A program made the position numbers and the translations under genes. Positions 27,460-36,934 of a stretch of DNA of 64,000 bases are shown here, one piece after another. How positions within the stretch are numbered: the first letter of the stretch is position 1; each line of letters starts with the position of its first letter. The DNA is taken from positions 181,393 through 245,392 of the forward strand of contig NZ_KE386977.1 in assembly GCF_000429865.1 (NCBI RefSeq), in the 5' to 3' direction. The notes under the pieces were generated by a model. It saw nothing but the letters and a program-made list of their open reading frames with translations. It searched no databases and was not told the DNA's origin. Source of the stretch: Cucumibacter marinus DSM 18995 (GTDB lineage: Bacteria > Pseudomonadota > Alphaproteobacteria > Rhizobiales > Devosiaceae).

Positions 27460-28919
27460 TGGCGAGCGGTGACACGATCCGGTTCCTTCTCAATGGCGAA
27501 ACCGTCGAGCACCGTCCCGGTGCCGCGCATGAGACCCTGCTCGATTTCTTGCGCCTCAATCGCCGCCTGACCGGCACCAAGGAGGGCTGTGCCGAAGGCG
27601 ATTGCGGCGCCTGCACCGTGCTGATCGGCCGGCTCAGCCGCGGCGAACTGGTTTATGAAACCGTCAACGCCTGCATCCGTTTTCTGGCGTCGGTTCACGG
27701 TTGCCATGTGGTGACCATCGAACATCTGCGCGGCGCCGATGGCGGCCCGCACCCGGTGCAACAGGCCATGGTCGCCCATCATGGCGCGCAATGCGGCTTT
27801 TGCACCCCGGGCATCGTCATGTCGCTCTATGGCTTGCTGATGCAGAACCCCGCACCCACCGACATCGATATCGACCGGGCCCTGCAGGGCAATCTGTGCC
27901 GCTGCACCGGCTACGCCCCCATCGCCCGCGCCGCCAAGGCCGCCGGTGCCGAAATGACAAAGGACGATCCGCTGGCATCAGAGCGCGCCGCGGTGACCGA
28001 GGCCCTGGCGGGGATGCAGACGGACGAAACGCTGTCGGTCGAGACACCGGAAGGCACGATCCATATTCCCGCAAATGCCGACGGGCTTGCCGACATCCTC
28101 GCCGACAACCCGGACGCCACCATCGTCGCCGGGGCGACAGATGTTGGGCTGTGGGTCACCAAGTTCATGCGCGATATCTCTCCGGTCGTATTCATCGGCC
28201 ATCTCGACGATCTCAAGATGATCGAGGAAACCGGCGACGCCATCACATTCGGGGCAGGGGTCTCGTACACCGATGCCGCCCCGGTTCTGGCCCGGCGTAT
28301 TCCGGCGTTGACCGAACTCTGGGACCGGATCGGCGGCACGCAGATCCGCAATATGGGCACCATTGGCGGCAACATCGCCAACGGGTCACCGATCGGCGAC
28401 ACGCCGCCGCCCTTCATCGCGCTCGGGGCCGAACTGACGCTTCGAAAGGGTGGCGACCGCCGCACCATTCCGCTCGAAAGCTTCTTCATCGACTATGGCA
28501 AGCAGGATCGGTCGCCCGGCGAGTTCGTCGAGAGCATCACCGTTCCGGTGCCGGCAGAGGGCACACATCTGGCGGCTTACAAGATCTCCAAGCGCTTCGA
28601 TGAGGATATCTCTGCCCTGCTCGGCGCCTTCGCGCTCGCCCTTGCCGGCGACGGGACGGTCGAGGATATCCGCATCGCTTTTGGCGGCATGGCCGCGACC
28701 CCGAAGCGCGCCAGTTCGGTCGAGGATGCCTTGCGCGGCAAGCCCTGGACCGAGGCCTCCGTGATGGCTGCGCTATCGGCCTTTGAAACCGACTTCACCC
28801 CGATCTCGGATATGCGCGCCTCCGCCGACTATCGCATGCGCAGCGCCAAAAACCTCTTGCGGCGTCTTTGGCACGAGACCGAAGGCACGCCGGTCCGCAT
28901 CGACAGGGGCGTGGCATGA
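27459..28919 (+). CDS. xdhA: Xanthine dehydrogenase small subunit (2Fe-2S and FAD)
   Basis: A 486-residue protein. The N-terminal ferredoxin-like domain binds the first 2Fe-2S cluster through Cys44, Cys49 and Cys52 (GCAEGDCGAC) and Cys72. The second cluster uses Cys112, Cys115, Cys147 and Cys149 (QCGFCTPG, NLCRCTGY). Residues about 190-360 form the FAD-binding domain (VAGATDVGLWVTKF, GTIGGNIANGSPIGD), and a CO-dehydrogenase-flavoprotein C-terminal domain follows. It carries electrons from the molybdenum site to NAD+ in the conversion of hypoxanthine and xanthine to urate. It overlaps both neighbours by 1-4 bases. Confidence 0.94.
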   Translation: MASGDTIRFLLNGETVEHRPGAAHETLLDFLRLNRRLTGTKEGCAEGDCGACTVLIGRLSRGELVYETVNACIRFLASVHGCHVVTIEHLRGADGGPHPVQQAMVAHHGAQCGFCTPGIVMSLYGLLMQNPAPTDIDIDRALQGNLCRCTGYAPIARAAKAAGAEMTKDDPLASERAAVTEALAGMQTDETLSVETPEGTIHIPANADGLADILADNPDATIVAGATDVGLWVTKFMRDISPVVFIGHLDDLKMIEETGDAITFGAGVSYTDAAPVLARRIPALTELWDRIGGTQIRNMGTIGGNIANGSPIGDTPPPFIALGAELTLRKGGDRRTIPLESFFIDYGKQDRSPGEFVESITVPVPAEGTHLAAYKISKRFDEDISALLGAFALALAGDGTVEDIRIAFGGMAATPKRASSVEDALRGKPWTEASVMAALSAFETDFTPISDMRASADYRMRSAKNLLRRLWHETEGTPVRIDRGVA

Positions 28920-31255
28920 CCATCGAGAAGCGGCGCATCGCCGGTTCACCCGAATGGCAGGCCCGCATCAGCCCGCATGACTCCGCGCTCAAGCACGTTT
29001 CGGGCCTGGCCGAATACACCGACGATATCGTCAGCCCCGAGGGTACGCTTCACGCCTATCTTGGCCTCGCCGAACGCGCCCATGCGCGGATCACCGCGAT
29101 GGATCTCGACGCGGTGCGTGCAGCGTCCGGTGTCGTCGGCGTCCTGACCGCCAGCGACATTCCTGGCGCCAATGATGTCTCCTCGACCGGTGCTCATGAC
29201 GAGCCGGTGTTTGCCGAAACCGAAGTGCTGTTCCACGGCATGCCGGTCTTCGCCGTCATCGCCACGACCCGGGACGCGGCCCGCCGCGCTGCCCGCCTGG
29301 CCAGGATCGAATATGAAGACCTCCCCGCCGACCTTACGGTTGAGGCTGCCAGGGCTTCTGGCGGCGATCTCGTCACCGAACCGCTGACTCTCGAACGCGG
29401 CAAGGTCGAAGCGGCGCTCGCCTCGGCCCCGCGCCGTCTCTCAGGCTCCATGCAGATCGGCGGGCAGGACCATTTCTACCTTGAAGGCCAGATTTCGCTC
29501 GCCATCCCCGGTGAAGACGACGATGTCACGGTCTTCGCCTCCACCCAGCATCCAAGCGAAATCCAGCACATTGTCGGCCATGTGCTGGGCGTGCCCTCCA
29601 ACGCCGTCACCGTGAATGTGCGGCGCATGGGCGGCGGCTTCGGCGGCAAGGAGACGCAGGGCAATCTCTTTGCCGCCGTAGCCGCTGTTGCGGCCAAGCG
29701 CTTCAACCGCGCCGTCAAGATCAGGCCGGACCGCGATGACGACATGATCGCGACGGGCAAGCGCCATGATTTCCGCGCCGACTATGAGGTCGGGTTCGAT
29801 GATCAGGGCCGTATCCATGCGCTCGATGCGGTCTTTGCCGCGCGTTGCGGCTTTGCGGCCGACCTCTCGGGCCCGGTCACCGACCGCGCGCTGTTTCACG
29901 CCGACAATTGCTACTTTCTGCCCGCTGTCCGGCTGAAATCCGAGCCCTTGCGGACCCACACTGTCTCCAACACCGCCTTTCGCGGTTTCGGCGGCCCGCA
30001 GGGCATGATCGGCGGCGAACGGGTGATCGAGGAGATCGCTTATGCGCTCGGTCTCGATCCGCTCGAGGTGCGAAAACGCAACCTTTACGGCGGGGAAGGG
30101 CGGAACCTCACGCCTTACCACCAGACCGTCACCGACAATATCGCGCTTAGGATCATCGAGGAGCTGGAAGAGACCGCCGACTATCAGGCGCGCCGCAAGG
30201 CCGTGCTTGATTTCAATACCAAAAGTCCGGTCCTCAAGCGCGGCATCGCCCTGACCCCAGTCAAATTCGGCATCTCCTTCACCGCTACCTGGTTCAATCA
30301 GGCGGGCGCGTTGCTGCATATCTACCGGGACGGGTCGATCCACCTCAATCATGGTGGCACCGAGATGGGGCAGGGGCTCAATATCAAGGTTGCCCAGGTC
30401 GTCGCGGCGGAGTTCGGCGTGCCGCTCGACACCATCAAGATCACTGCCACCTCGACAGGCAAGGTGCCCAACACCTCGGCCACGGCTGCGTCGTCGGGCT
30501 CCGATCTCAACGGCATGGCCGCAGCCAATGCCGCCGACCAGATCAAGGACCGGCTGATCGACTTCGCAATCGAAACCTATGATGTCCCCAGGGACCAGAT
30601 CGCCTTCGAGGAAGGCGAGGTCCGGGTCGGCAATCAGCGCTTCGTGTTCGCGGATTTCGTCGAACAGGCCTATCAGGCCCGGATCCAGCTTTCCGCCGCC
30701 GGCTTCTACAAGACCCCGGACATCTCCTGGGACCGCAAGGCCGGCAAGGGCAGCCCGTTCTATTATTTCGCCTATGGTGCCGCGGTCTCCGAGGTCGAAA
30801 TCGACACCCTGACCGGCGAGTATGTCGTCAGGCGCGTTGATATCCTCCATGATGTCGGCTCCTCGCTCAATCCGGCCATCGACCTCGGCCAGGTCGAAGG
30901 CGGCTTCATTCAGGGCATGGGCTGGCTGACCACCGAAGAGCTGGTCTGGGACGACAAGGGTAGGCTGAGAACCCACGCGCCTTCGACCTACAAGATCCCC
31001 GTCTCCTCGGACCGCCCCAGGGAGTTCAACGTCACCCTCGCGGAATGGTCGAAGAACACCCGGCCCACCATCCGCCGGTCCAAGGCCGTGGGCGAGCCGC
31101 CTTTCATGCTGGCCATCTCGGTCCTCGAAGCACTGTCCATGGCTGTGGCTTCGGTGGCGGACTACAGCATTTGCCCGCGCCTTGACGCCCCGGCCACGCC
31201 TGAGCGCATCCTGATGGCGGTCGAACGGCTTCAGGCGGAGCAGGCCTTGAAATGA
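28916..31255 (+). CDS. xdhB: Xanthine dehydrogenase large subunit (molybdopterin)
   Basis: A 779-residue molybdenum-cofactor subunit that hydroxylates hypoxanthine and xanthine. Motifs seen are GQDHFYLEGQ, RRMGGGFGGKET and AFRGFGGPQGM, and GGTEMGQGLNIKVAQ, which all line the cofactor pocket. The C-terminal VGEPPFMLAISVLEAL region includes the position of the catalytic glutamate. The ATG at 28916 overlaps the xdhA stop in an ATGA junction; the frame is open upstream in xdhA, but this start matches the family N-terminus. The stop overlaps xdhC in the same way. Together with xdhA it forms the alpha2beta2 enzyme. Confidence 0.94.
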   Translation: MTIEKRRIAGSPEWQARISPHDSALKHVSGLAEYTDDIVSPEGTLHAYLGLAERAHARITAMDLDAVRAASGVVGVLTASDIPGANDVSSTGAHDEPVFAETEVLFHGMPVFAVIATTRDAARRAARLARIEYEDLPADLTVEAARASGGDLVTEPLTLERGKVEAALASAPRRLSGSMQIGGQDHFYLEGQISLAIPGEDDDVTVFASTQHPSEIQHIVGHVLGVPSNAVTVNVRRMGGGFGGKETQGNLFAAVAAVAAKRFNRAVKIRPDRDDDMIATGKRHDFRADYEVGFDDQGRIHALDAVFAARCGFAADLSGPVTDRALFHADNCYFLPAVRLKSEPLRTHTVSNTAFRGFGGPQGMIGGERVIEEIAYALGLDPLEVRKRNLYGGEGRNLTPYHQTVTDNIALRIIEELEETADYQARRKAVLDFNTKSPVLKRGIALTPVKFGISFTATWFNQAGALLHIYRDGSIHLNHGGTEMGQGLNIKVAQVVAAEFGVPLDTIKITATSTGKVPNTSATAASSGSDLNGMAAANAADQIKDRLIDFAIETYDVPRDQIAFEEGEVRVGNQRFVFADFVEQAYQARIQLSAAGFYKTPDISWDRKAGKGSPFYYFAYGAAVSEVEIDTLTGEYVVRRVDILHDVGSSLNPAIDLGQVEGGFIQGMGWLTTEELVWDDKGRLRTHAPSTYKIPVSSDRPREFNVTLAEWSKNTRPTIRRSKAVGEPPFMLAISVLEALSMAVASVADYSICPRLDAPATPERILMAVERLQAEQALK

Positions 31256-32100
31256 CAGCCACCCCGCGCGAGATCGAGACGATATTGTCGGAAGACCCCG
31301 GCGCCATCCTCATCGAGATCACCCGGGCCGACGGCTCCACCCCGCGCGAAGTCGGCGCCTTCATGCTGGTCTCCGAAAACCGTGTCTGTGGCACGATCGG
31401 TGGCGGGCAGCTCGAATATCTCGCCATCGACGAGGCGCGCCGCCTGATCCGCAACGGCGATCCGGCCGCGGACCTGACCATCCCCTTGGGACCCGACATC
31501 GGCCAGTGCTGCGGTGGGCGCGTGACCTTGGGGCTGCGTCGCATGGATGCGCGGCGCGCCGGAGATCTCAAGGCCCGGGCCATGCGCATCGAAGCGGAAT
31601 ATCCCTCTGTTCTGATCTTTGGGGCAGGGCATACCGGCCGGGCACTGGCTGAAGCGCTGGTTCCTCTGCCGCTCAAGACCTGCCTGATCGACACACGCCG
31701 CGCCGAACTCGAAAGCGCCACCAGACAGATCCGCCGTGTCGAGACCCCGATTCCCGAAGCCTCGGTGCGCGAGGCGCCTTCGGGCAGCGCCTTTGTCGTC
31801 ATGACCCATGATCACGCGCTCGATTTCCTGATTACCGCTGAAGCGCTCAATCGCGGCGATGCCGCCTATGTCGGCATGATCGGTTCGGCAACCAAGCGGG
31901 CCAAATTCGCCAGCTGGTACCGCGAGGAAGGTTTCGATCCGTCGCACCTTCCCGCGCTGGTCTGCCCGATCGGAGGCAATATGGTCAGGGACAAGCGTCC
32001 ACCGATAATTGCGGCTTTGGTTGCCGCCGAGCTTGTCGCCGCCCTTGCGGGCGTTAATCTGGCAGCTGACAACGCTCACCGTCTGGGGGATACGGATTGA
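31252..32100 (+). CDS. xdhC: Molybdenum cofactor insertion/sulfuration chaperone
   Basis: A 282-residue XdhC protein. The N-terminal domain carries GGGQLEYLAIDEAR and QCCGGRVTLGL. The C-terminal Rossmann-type domain carries VLIFGAGHTGRALAEAL, followed by VVMTHDHALDFLITAEAL and AYVGMIGSATKRAKF. XdhC binds the molybdenum cofactor, promotes its sulfuration and hands it to XdhB. The position directly after xdhAB is the standard one. Its TGA overlaps a TTG that starts the importer ATPase, so the enzyme and the transporter are translated from one message. Confidence 0.9.
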   Translation: MTATPREIETILSEDPGAILIEITRADGSTPREVGAFMLVSENRVCGTIGGGQLEYLAIDEARRLIRNGDPAADLTIPLGPDIGQCCGGRVTLGLRRMDARRAGDLKARAMRIEAEYPSVLIFGAGHTGRALAEALVPLPLKTCLIDTRRAELESATRQIRRVETPIPEASVREAPSGSAFVVMTHDHALDFLITAEALNRGDAAYVGMIGSATKRAKFASWYREEGFDPSHLPALVCPIGGNMVRDKRPPIIAALVAAELVAALAGVNLAADNAHRLGDTD

Positions 32101-33677
32101 ACGAGCCAATCACGTCAGATGCCGCTCCACCGCGCCTCGAGCTTCAGGGGATCACCAAGCAGTTTCCCGGCGTGCTCGCCAATGACCGGGTCACCTTTGC
32201 TGTCAAACCCGGCGAAATTCACGCCCTGCTGGGCGAGAATGGTGCCGGCAAATCGACCCTCGTCAAGATGATCTACGGCATCATGGCGCCAGATTCCGGC
32301 GCCATGCGGTTCGACGGCGAGGTGATGGAAAACACCAGTCCCCGTGCCGCCCGACGCCGCGGTATCGGCATGGTTTTCCAGCATTTTTCGCTGTTCGAGG
32401 CGCTCTCGGTGCTCGAGAATATCGCGCTCGGCCTCGACGAAAAACTCTCGCATCAGCGGCTTGAGGCGCGCATCCGCGAGGTGCTCGATCAATACGGGCT
32501 GACGCTCGATCCGCACCGCATCGTCTCGACCTTGTCGGTGGGCGAGCGCCAGCGCATCGAGATCGTGCGGGCGCTGCTGCTCAATCCACGGCTCCTGATC
32601 ATGGACGAGCCGACCTCGGTGCTCACACCGCAAGAGGTCGAGGCGCTGTTCGAAGTGTTGCGCCAGCTCGCTGCCGAAGGCTGTTCGATTCTCTACATTT
32701 CCCACAAGCTTGATGAGATCAAAGCGCTTTGCCAGACCGCCACCATCCTGCGCGGCGGGCAGGTCGTTGGCGAATGCGATCCGCGTCAGGAAACCAAGCG
32801 CTCCATGGCCGAGAAGATGATCGGCGCAGGCCTGCGCGACGTCGACAAGGACCGCAATCGCTCCTTCGGCGAACCGCGTCTGGTGGTGAAAGGCCTCTCG
32901 ACACGCGCAGAGGACGAATTCGGGGTGGCAATCACCGATATTGGCTTCACCGTCCGCGCCGGCGAATTCTTCGGTGTTGCGGGGGTGGCCGGCAATGGCC
33001 AGAACGCGCTCGTGGAAGCCCTTTCCGGTGAGGTCGCCGGCACCAGCGCCGAAGCGATCATGCTCAACGGTGAGCCGATTGGCCTCCTCTCGCCCAGTGC
33101 CCGCCGCCGGGCCGGACTGTGTACCGTTCCCGAGGAACGCAATGGCCATGCAGCGATCAGCGATTTCACTTTGTCCGACAACACGGTCCTCACGGCCCGC
33201 GACCGCATGCACCTGGCCGGGGGCGGATTGCTGCGGCCCGCCGCCGCCCGCGACTACGCGGCCCGGGTAATCGGCGAGTTCTCGGTCAAGGCGCTGGGTC
33301 CCGGCGCAGTCGCGGGGGCCCTTTCGGGCGGTAATCTGCAGAAGTTCATCATGGGCCGCGAGATCTTGCAGCGGCCCGACGTTCTGGTCGTCTCCCAGCC
33401 CACCTGGGGGGTCGATGCGGGTGCCGCCGCCGCCATCCATCGGGCCCTGGTGGAGCTCGCTGCGGCCGGTTCGGCCGTGGTGCTGATTTCTCAGGATCTC
33501 GATGAACTGCTGGCGCTCAGCGATACGCTCGCCGTGATCAATCTCGGCCGGTTGTCGGATCCGCGGCCGGTTTCAGAATTCTCGATCGAGGAGATCGGGC
33601 TGTTGATGGGCGGGGTGCATGGCGACCCCGAGGCGACCCGTGAGATGACGGAGGTGCTCCATGCTCATCAAGCTTGA
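32097..33677 (+). CDS. BMP-type nucleoside/purine ABC importer, double ATP-binding protein
   Basis: A 526-residue protein with two ATPase domains in tandem, like those of the sugar and nucleoside importers MglA and NupO. Domain 1 has Walker A GENGAGKST near residue 45, signature LSVGERQRIEI and Walker B LLIMDEPTSVLTP. Domain 2 has a degenerate Walker A (VAGVAGNGQNALVE), an intact signature ALSGGNLQKFIMGRE, and WGVDAGA in place of the Walker B segment, as is usual for this class. The start is a TTG inside the xdhC stop (TTGA) with GGGGGA about 7 bases before it. Purine uptake is inferred from the surrounding purine genes and the BMP-type binding protein. Confidence 0.87.
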   Translation: MNEPITSDAAPPRLELQGITKQFPGVLANDRVTFAVKPGEIHALLGENGAGKSTLVKMIYGIMAPDSGAMRFDGEVMENTSPRAARRRGIGMVFQHFSLFEALSVLENIALGLDEKLSHQRLEARIREVLDQYGLTLDPHRIVSTLSVGERQRIEIVRALLLNPRLLIMDEPTSVLTPQEVEALFEVLRQLAAEGCSILYISHKLDEIKALCQTATILRGGQVVGECDPRQETKRSMAEKMIGAGLRDVDKDRNRSFGEPRLVVKGLSTRAEDEFGVAITDIGFTVRAGEFFGVAGVAGNGQNALVEALSGEVAGTSAEAIMLNGEPIGLLSPSARRRAGLCTVPEERNGHAAISDFTLSDNTVLTARDRMHLAGGGLLRPAAARDYAARVIGEFSVKALGPGAVAGALSGGNLQKFIMGREILQRPDVLVVSQPTWGVDAGAAAAIHRALVELAAAGSAVVLISQDLDELLALSDTLAVINLGRLSDPRPVSEFSIEEIGLLMGGVHGDPEATREMTEVLHAHQA

Positions 33678-34785
33678 GAAGCGCCCCACACCCAGCCGGC
33701 GGATGCTCTACATCACGCCGGTTCTCGCGGTGATCGTCACCATGGCGCTGGGCGCCATCATTTTCTCTCTCATCGGGTTCGACGGCCTGCGCGCCGTCCG
33801 CGAGATCTTTCTGACCCCGCTCCTCAATCCGCTCAAATGGCAGGATCTGGCGGTCAAGGCTTCGCCGCTGATCATCATCGCGGTGGGCCTGTCGATCGGC
33901 TATCGCGGCAATGTCTGGAACATCGGCGCCGAGGGGCAATATGTTCTCGGGGGACTGGCCGCAACCGGCGTCGCGCTTTGGACCCATCAGATGTCGGGGC
34001 CCTGGATCCTGCCATTGATGGGCCTTGCGGGCATCCTCGGCGGCATGGCCTGGGCGGTGATCCCGGCCTTTTTGCGCACCCGCTACAAGGTCAACGAGAT
34101 CCTGACCACGCTGATGCTGACCTATGTGTCGGTCTATCTGCTCAACTTTCTCGTCTTCGGCCCATGGAAAAGTCCGACCTCCTTCGGTCAGCCGCAGACA
34201 GTGCGCTTCTCCGCCGATCAGAGCCTGCCCGATATCATCCCCGGCACCATCGTCCATGGCGGCACACTGGTGGCGGTCGTGGTCGCGGTGCTGGCCTGGT
34301 TCGTGATGAGCCGGACAATCTTCGGCTATCAGGTCAAGACCGTCGGCACGGCGCCCGCCGCTGCACGCTATGGCGGCTTCTCGGGCAATCGCACCATCTG
34401 GCTGGTGCTGATGACCAGTGCGGGCCTTGCCGGTCTCGCCGGCATGCTGGAGGTTTCGGGGCCCTATGGCCGCATGGTTCCGCAGTTCCCGGTCAATTAC
34501 GGTTTCACTGCCATCATCGTTGCCTTCCTCGGGCGGCTGCATCCCATCGGCATCGTGTTTGCAGGGCTGGTTCTTTCGATCGTGGTCGTCGGCGGTGAAG
34601 TGGCCCAGACCACCATCGGCCTGCCCTTTCCGGCGGTCGGCATCTTCCAGTCGATGATGCTGTTCTTCCTGCTCGCCTCCGATGTGCTGGTGCGCTATCG
34701 CGTCCGCAGGGTCAACACCAGTCCGCCGGCGGCACCTGCTCCCGCGCGCACCGAGGCAGCGCCCGACGCGGGAGCGGCCTCATGA
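33661..34785 (+). CDS. BMP-type nucleoside/purine ABC importer, permease 1
   Basis: A 374-residue BPD_transp_2 membrane protein with about nine hydrophobic helices. The N-terminal cytoplasmic stretch is followed by a long helix from residue 18. GNVWNIGAEGQYVLGG is the hallmark of YufP-type permeases, and NEILTTLMLTYV follows. The last 25 residues are a proline/alanine-rich tail. It overlaps the ATPase gene by 17 bases and the second permease by 4. Confidence 0.87.
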   Translation: MLIKLEKRPTPSRRMLYITPVLAVIVTMALGAIIFSLIGFDGLRAVREIFLTPLLNPLKWQDLAVKASPLIIIAVGLSIGYRGNVWNIGAEGQYVLGGLAATGVALWTHQMSGPWILPLMGLAGILGGMAWAVIPAFLRTRYKVNEILTTLMLTYVSVYLLNFLVFGPWKSPTSFGQPQTVRFSADQSLPDIIPGTIVHGGTLVAVVVAVLAWFVMSRTIFGYQVKTVGTAPAAARYGGFSGNRTIWLVLMTSAGLAGLAGMLEVSGPYGRMVPQFPVNYGFTAIIVAFLGRLHPIGIVFAGLVLSIVVVGGEVAQTTIGLPFPAVGIFQSMMLFFLLASDVLVRYRVRRVNTSPPAAPAPARTEAAPDAGAAS

Positions 34786-35711
34786 GCATCGAACTCACCA
34801 TCGCCATCATCATCACCCTGGTCGGGGCATCGACCCCGATCCTGTTCGCTGCCCTTGGTGAACTGGTGGTCGAAAAATCGGGCGTTCTCAATCTCGGGGT
34901 CGAAGGCATGATGCTGACCGGCGCCGTGGTCGGCTTTGCGGTCACCTTCGAGACCGGCAGCCCCTGGCTCGGGGTTGTCGCCGCTGCCTTCGCCGGGGCT
35001 GCGGCCTCGATGATCTTTGCCGTCGTCACCCTCACCCTGTCCGCCAACCAGGTGGCCACGGGCCTGGCGCTGACAATTTTCGGCACCGGGTTCTCGGCCC
35101 TGTTCGGCAAGGCGTATACCGGCAAGCCGCTGGCCTTGTTCCGTTCGGTGTTTCCCCCTGAACTCGCCACCCACCCCTACCTCAAGGTGATCTTCGGCTA
35201 TTCGCCGCTGGTCTATTTTTCCTTCATCATGGTGGTCGCGGTCTGGTGGTTATTGCGGCGGACGCGCCCCGGTTTGATCCTGCGCGCCGTGGGTGAGAAC
35301 GATCTTTCCGCTCATTCCATTGGCTATCCGGTAATCGCCGTCCGTTATGCGGCTGTGGCATTCGGTGGCGCCATGGCCGGCATTGGCGGCGCCTGTTTCC
35401 CGCTGGTCCTCACCCCGCAATGGGTCGAGGGTCTGACCGCGGGGCGCGGCTGGATCGCACTGGCGCTGGTCGTTTTCGCCGCCTGGCGGCCCTATCGCCT
35501 TCTGGCCGGCGCCTATCTGTTCGGGCTAGTCGGCACCATGGAGCTTTATGCCAAGGCGGCGGGCGGCCCCTTCCGGATTTTGCCGTCCGAACTCTGGGCG
35601 TCCATGCCCTATCTCGCTACAATATTGGTGCTCGTGCTGATCTCGATCCGCCGTAACTCGAATACGAGTGCGCCGGCCTGTCTCGGCAAGCCCTTTGTCC
35701 CCACCAGCTAA
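34782..35711 (+). CDS. BMP-type nucleoside/purine ABC importer, permease 2
   Basis: A 309-residue YufQ-type permease with about eight hydrophobic helices. SGVLNLGVEGMMLTGA is the family motif near residue 34, and RAVGENDLSAHSIGYPV lies in the cytoplasmic loop that contacts the ATPase. It pairs with permease 1 to form the channel. The start overlaps the previous stop in an ATGA junction. Confidence 0.87.
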   Translation: MSIELTIAIIITLVGASTPILFAALGELVVEKSGVLNLGVEGMMLTGAVVGFAVTFETGSPWLGVVAAAFAGAAASMIFAVVTLTLSANQVATGLALTIFGTGFSALFGKAYTGKPLALFRSVFPPELATHPYLKVIFGYSPLVYFSFIMVVAVWWLLRRTRPGLILRAVGENDLSAHSIGYPVIAVRYAAVAFGGAMAGIGGACFPLVLTPQWVEGLTAGRGWIALALVVFAAWRPYRLLAGAYLFGLVGTMELYAKAAGGPFRILPSELWASMPYLATILVLVLISIRRNSNTSAPACLGKPFVPTS

Positions 35712-35733
35712 CCCGTTCACAGGAGACTTCGTC

Positions 35734-36840
35734 ATGACCCTCAAGAACACAAGACCCATGATTTCCCGCCGCGGTGCCCTCAAGCTCGGCGCCGGCGCCG
35801 CCGCTCTGCCACTGCTTGGCAGCCGCGCCTTTGCCCAGAAGGAAAAGGTCAAGGTCGGCTTCGTGCTGATCGGCACGCCCGACGACAATGGCTGGAATTA
35901 CGGCCATGATCAGGGCCGCCTCTACATGCTCGACGAGCTGGGGGCAGACCGTGTGGAGACCACCGTGGTCACCAATGTCGAGGAAGGCCCGGACGCCGAA
36001 CGTGTCTTCCGCGAACTCGCCCAGCAGGGTCACGACATCATCTACGGCACCAGCTTCGGCTTCGGCGAATACATGATGAACGTTGCCCCGCAATTCCCGG
36101 ACATCAAGTTCGAATGGGCAACCGGCTATACCACCCTGCCTAACATGTCGATCTACAACGCCAAGTTCCACGAGGGACGGACGGTCATCGGTACCATTGC
36201 CGGCATGATGTCCGAGACCGGCATCGGCGCCTATATCGGCTCCATTCCCGTGCCCGAAGTGTTCATGGGCGCCAATGCCTTCCATCTTGCCGCCCGCAAG
36301 CAGAACCCGGACTTCATCACCAAGGTGGTCTATGTGGATTCCTGGTTCGATCCGGCCAAGGAAGCCGACGCGGCCCGGGCGCTGATCGACCAGGGTGTCG
36401 ACATCATCACCCAGCACACCGATGGCCCGGCAGCCCTGCAGGTGGCAGAGGAACGCGGCATCATCGGCGGCTTCGGCCAGGGTGCGGATATGAGCGCCTT
36501 CGCCCCCAATGCTCATCTGAGCGCGATCATCGACCATTGGGGTCCGTACTATACCAAGTCTGTCAAGAGCGTGCTCGACGGTACCTGGGAAGAGTCGAGC
36601 TTCTGGGGTGGTATCGCTGATGGCGAAGTCATCATCGGCGACTATAACGAAAAGATCCCGGCCGATGTGGTGGCCGAGGCCGAGCGTGTCCGCAAGGGCA
36701 TCATCGACGGTTCGATCCACCCCTATGCCGGCCCGATTGTAGACACCAATGGCAATGTCCAGGCCGAGGAAGGCGACATTATCGATGATGGCGAGTTCTG
36801 GGCCCAGGAAGCCTGGTACGCCGAAGGCATCGAGGCCTGA
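35734..36840 (+). CDS. BMP family substrate-binding protein, likely for nucleosides or purines
   Basis: A 368-residue periplasmic binding protein of the BMP/Med class. The N-terminus carries a twin-arginine signal (ISRRGALKLGAGAAALPLL, cleavage after AFA). It is followed by KVKVGFVLIGTPDDNGWNYGHDQG, which is the family opening, and NVEEGPDAERVFRELAQQGHDIIYGTSFGF. The ATG at 35734 has AGGAGA 9 bases before it; the upstream in-frame start is less likely. The operon order ATPase, permease, permease, binding protein is usual for this class. A GC hairpin follows the gene. Confidence 0.88.
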   Translation: MTLKNTRPMISRRGALKLGAGAAALPLLGSRAFAQKEKVKVGFVLIGTPDDNGWNYGHDQGRLYMLDELGADRVETTVVTNVEEGPDAERVFRELAQQGHDIIYGTSFGFGEYMMNVAPQFPDIKFEWATGYTTLPNMSIYNAKFHEGRTVIGTIAGMMSETGIGAYIGSIPVPEVFMGANAFHLAARKQNPDFITKVVYVDSWFDPAKEADAARALIDQGVDIITQHTDGPAALQVAEERGIIGGFGQGADMSAFAPNAHLSAIIDHWGPYYTKSVKSVLDGTWEESSFWGGIADGEVIIGDYNEKIPADVVAEAERVRKGIIDGSIHPYAGPIVDTNGNVQAEEGDIIDDGEFWAQEAWYAEGIEA

Positions 36841-36864
36841 CCTGACGGTCACACCGTGATTGAG

Positions 36865-36893
36865 GGGGCGGGCCGCACCGGCGGACCCGCCCT
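36865..36893 (+). promoter_or_regulatory. GC hairpin between binding-protein gene and puuD
   Basis: GGGCGGG at 36866-36872 pairs with CCCGCCC at 36886-36892, extended by one G-T pair. It lies 25 bases past the binding-protein stop. No T run follows, so readthrough into puuD is expected to continue at a lower level. Confidence 0.5.
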
Positions 36894-36934
36894 TCTCATG
36901 CCAACCGGGCAACGGGCAGAGAAAAGGAGCCGCA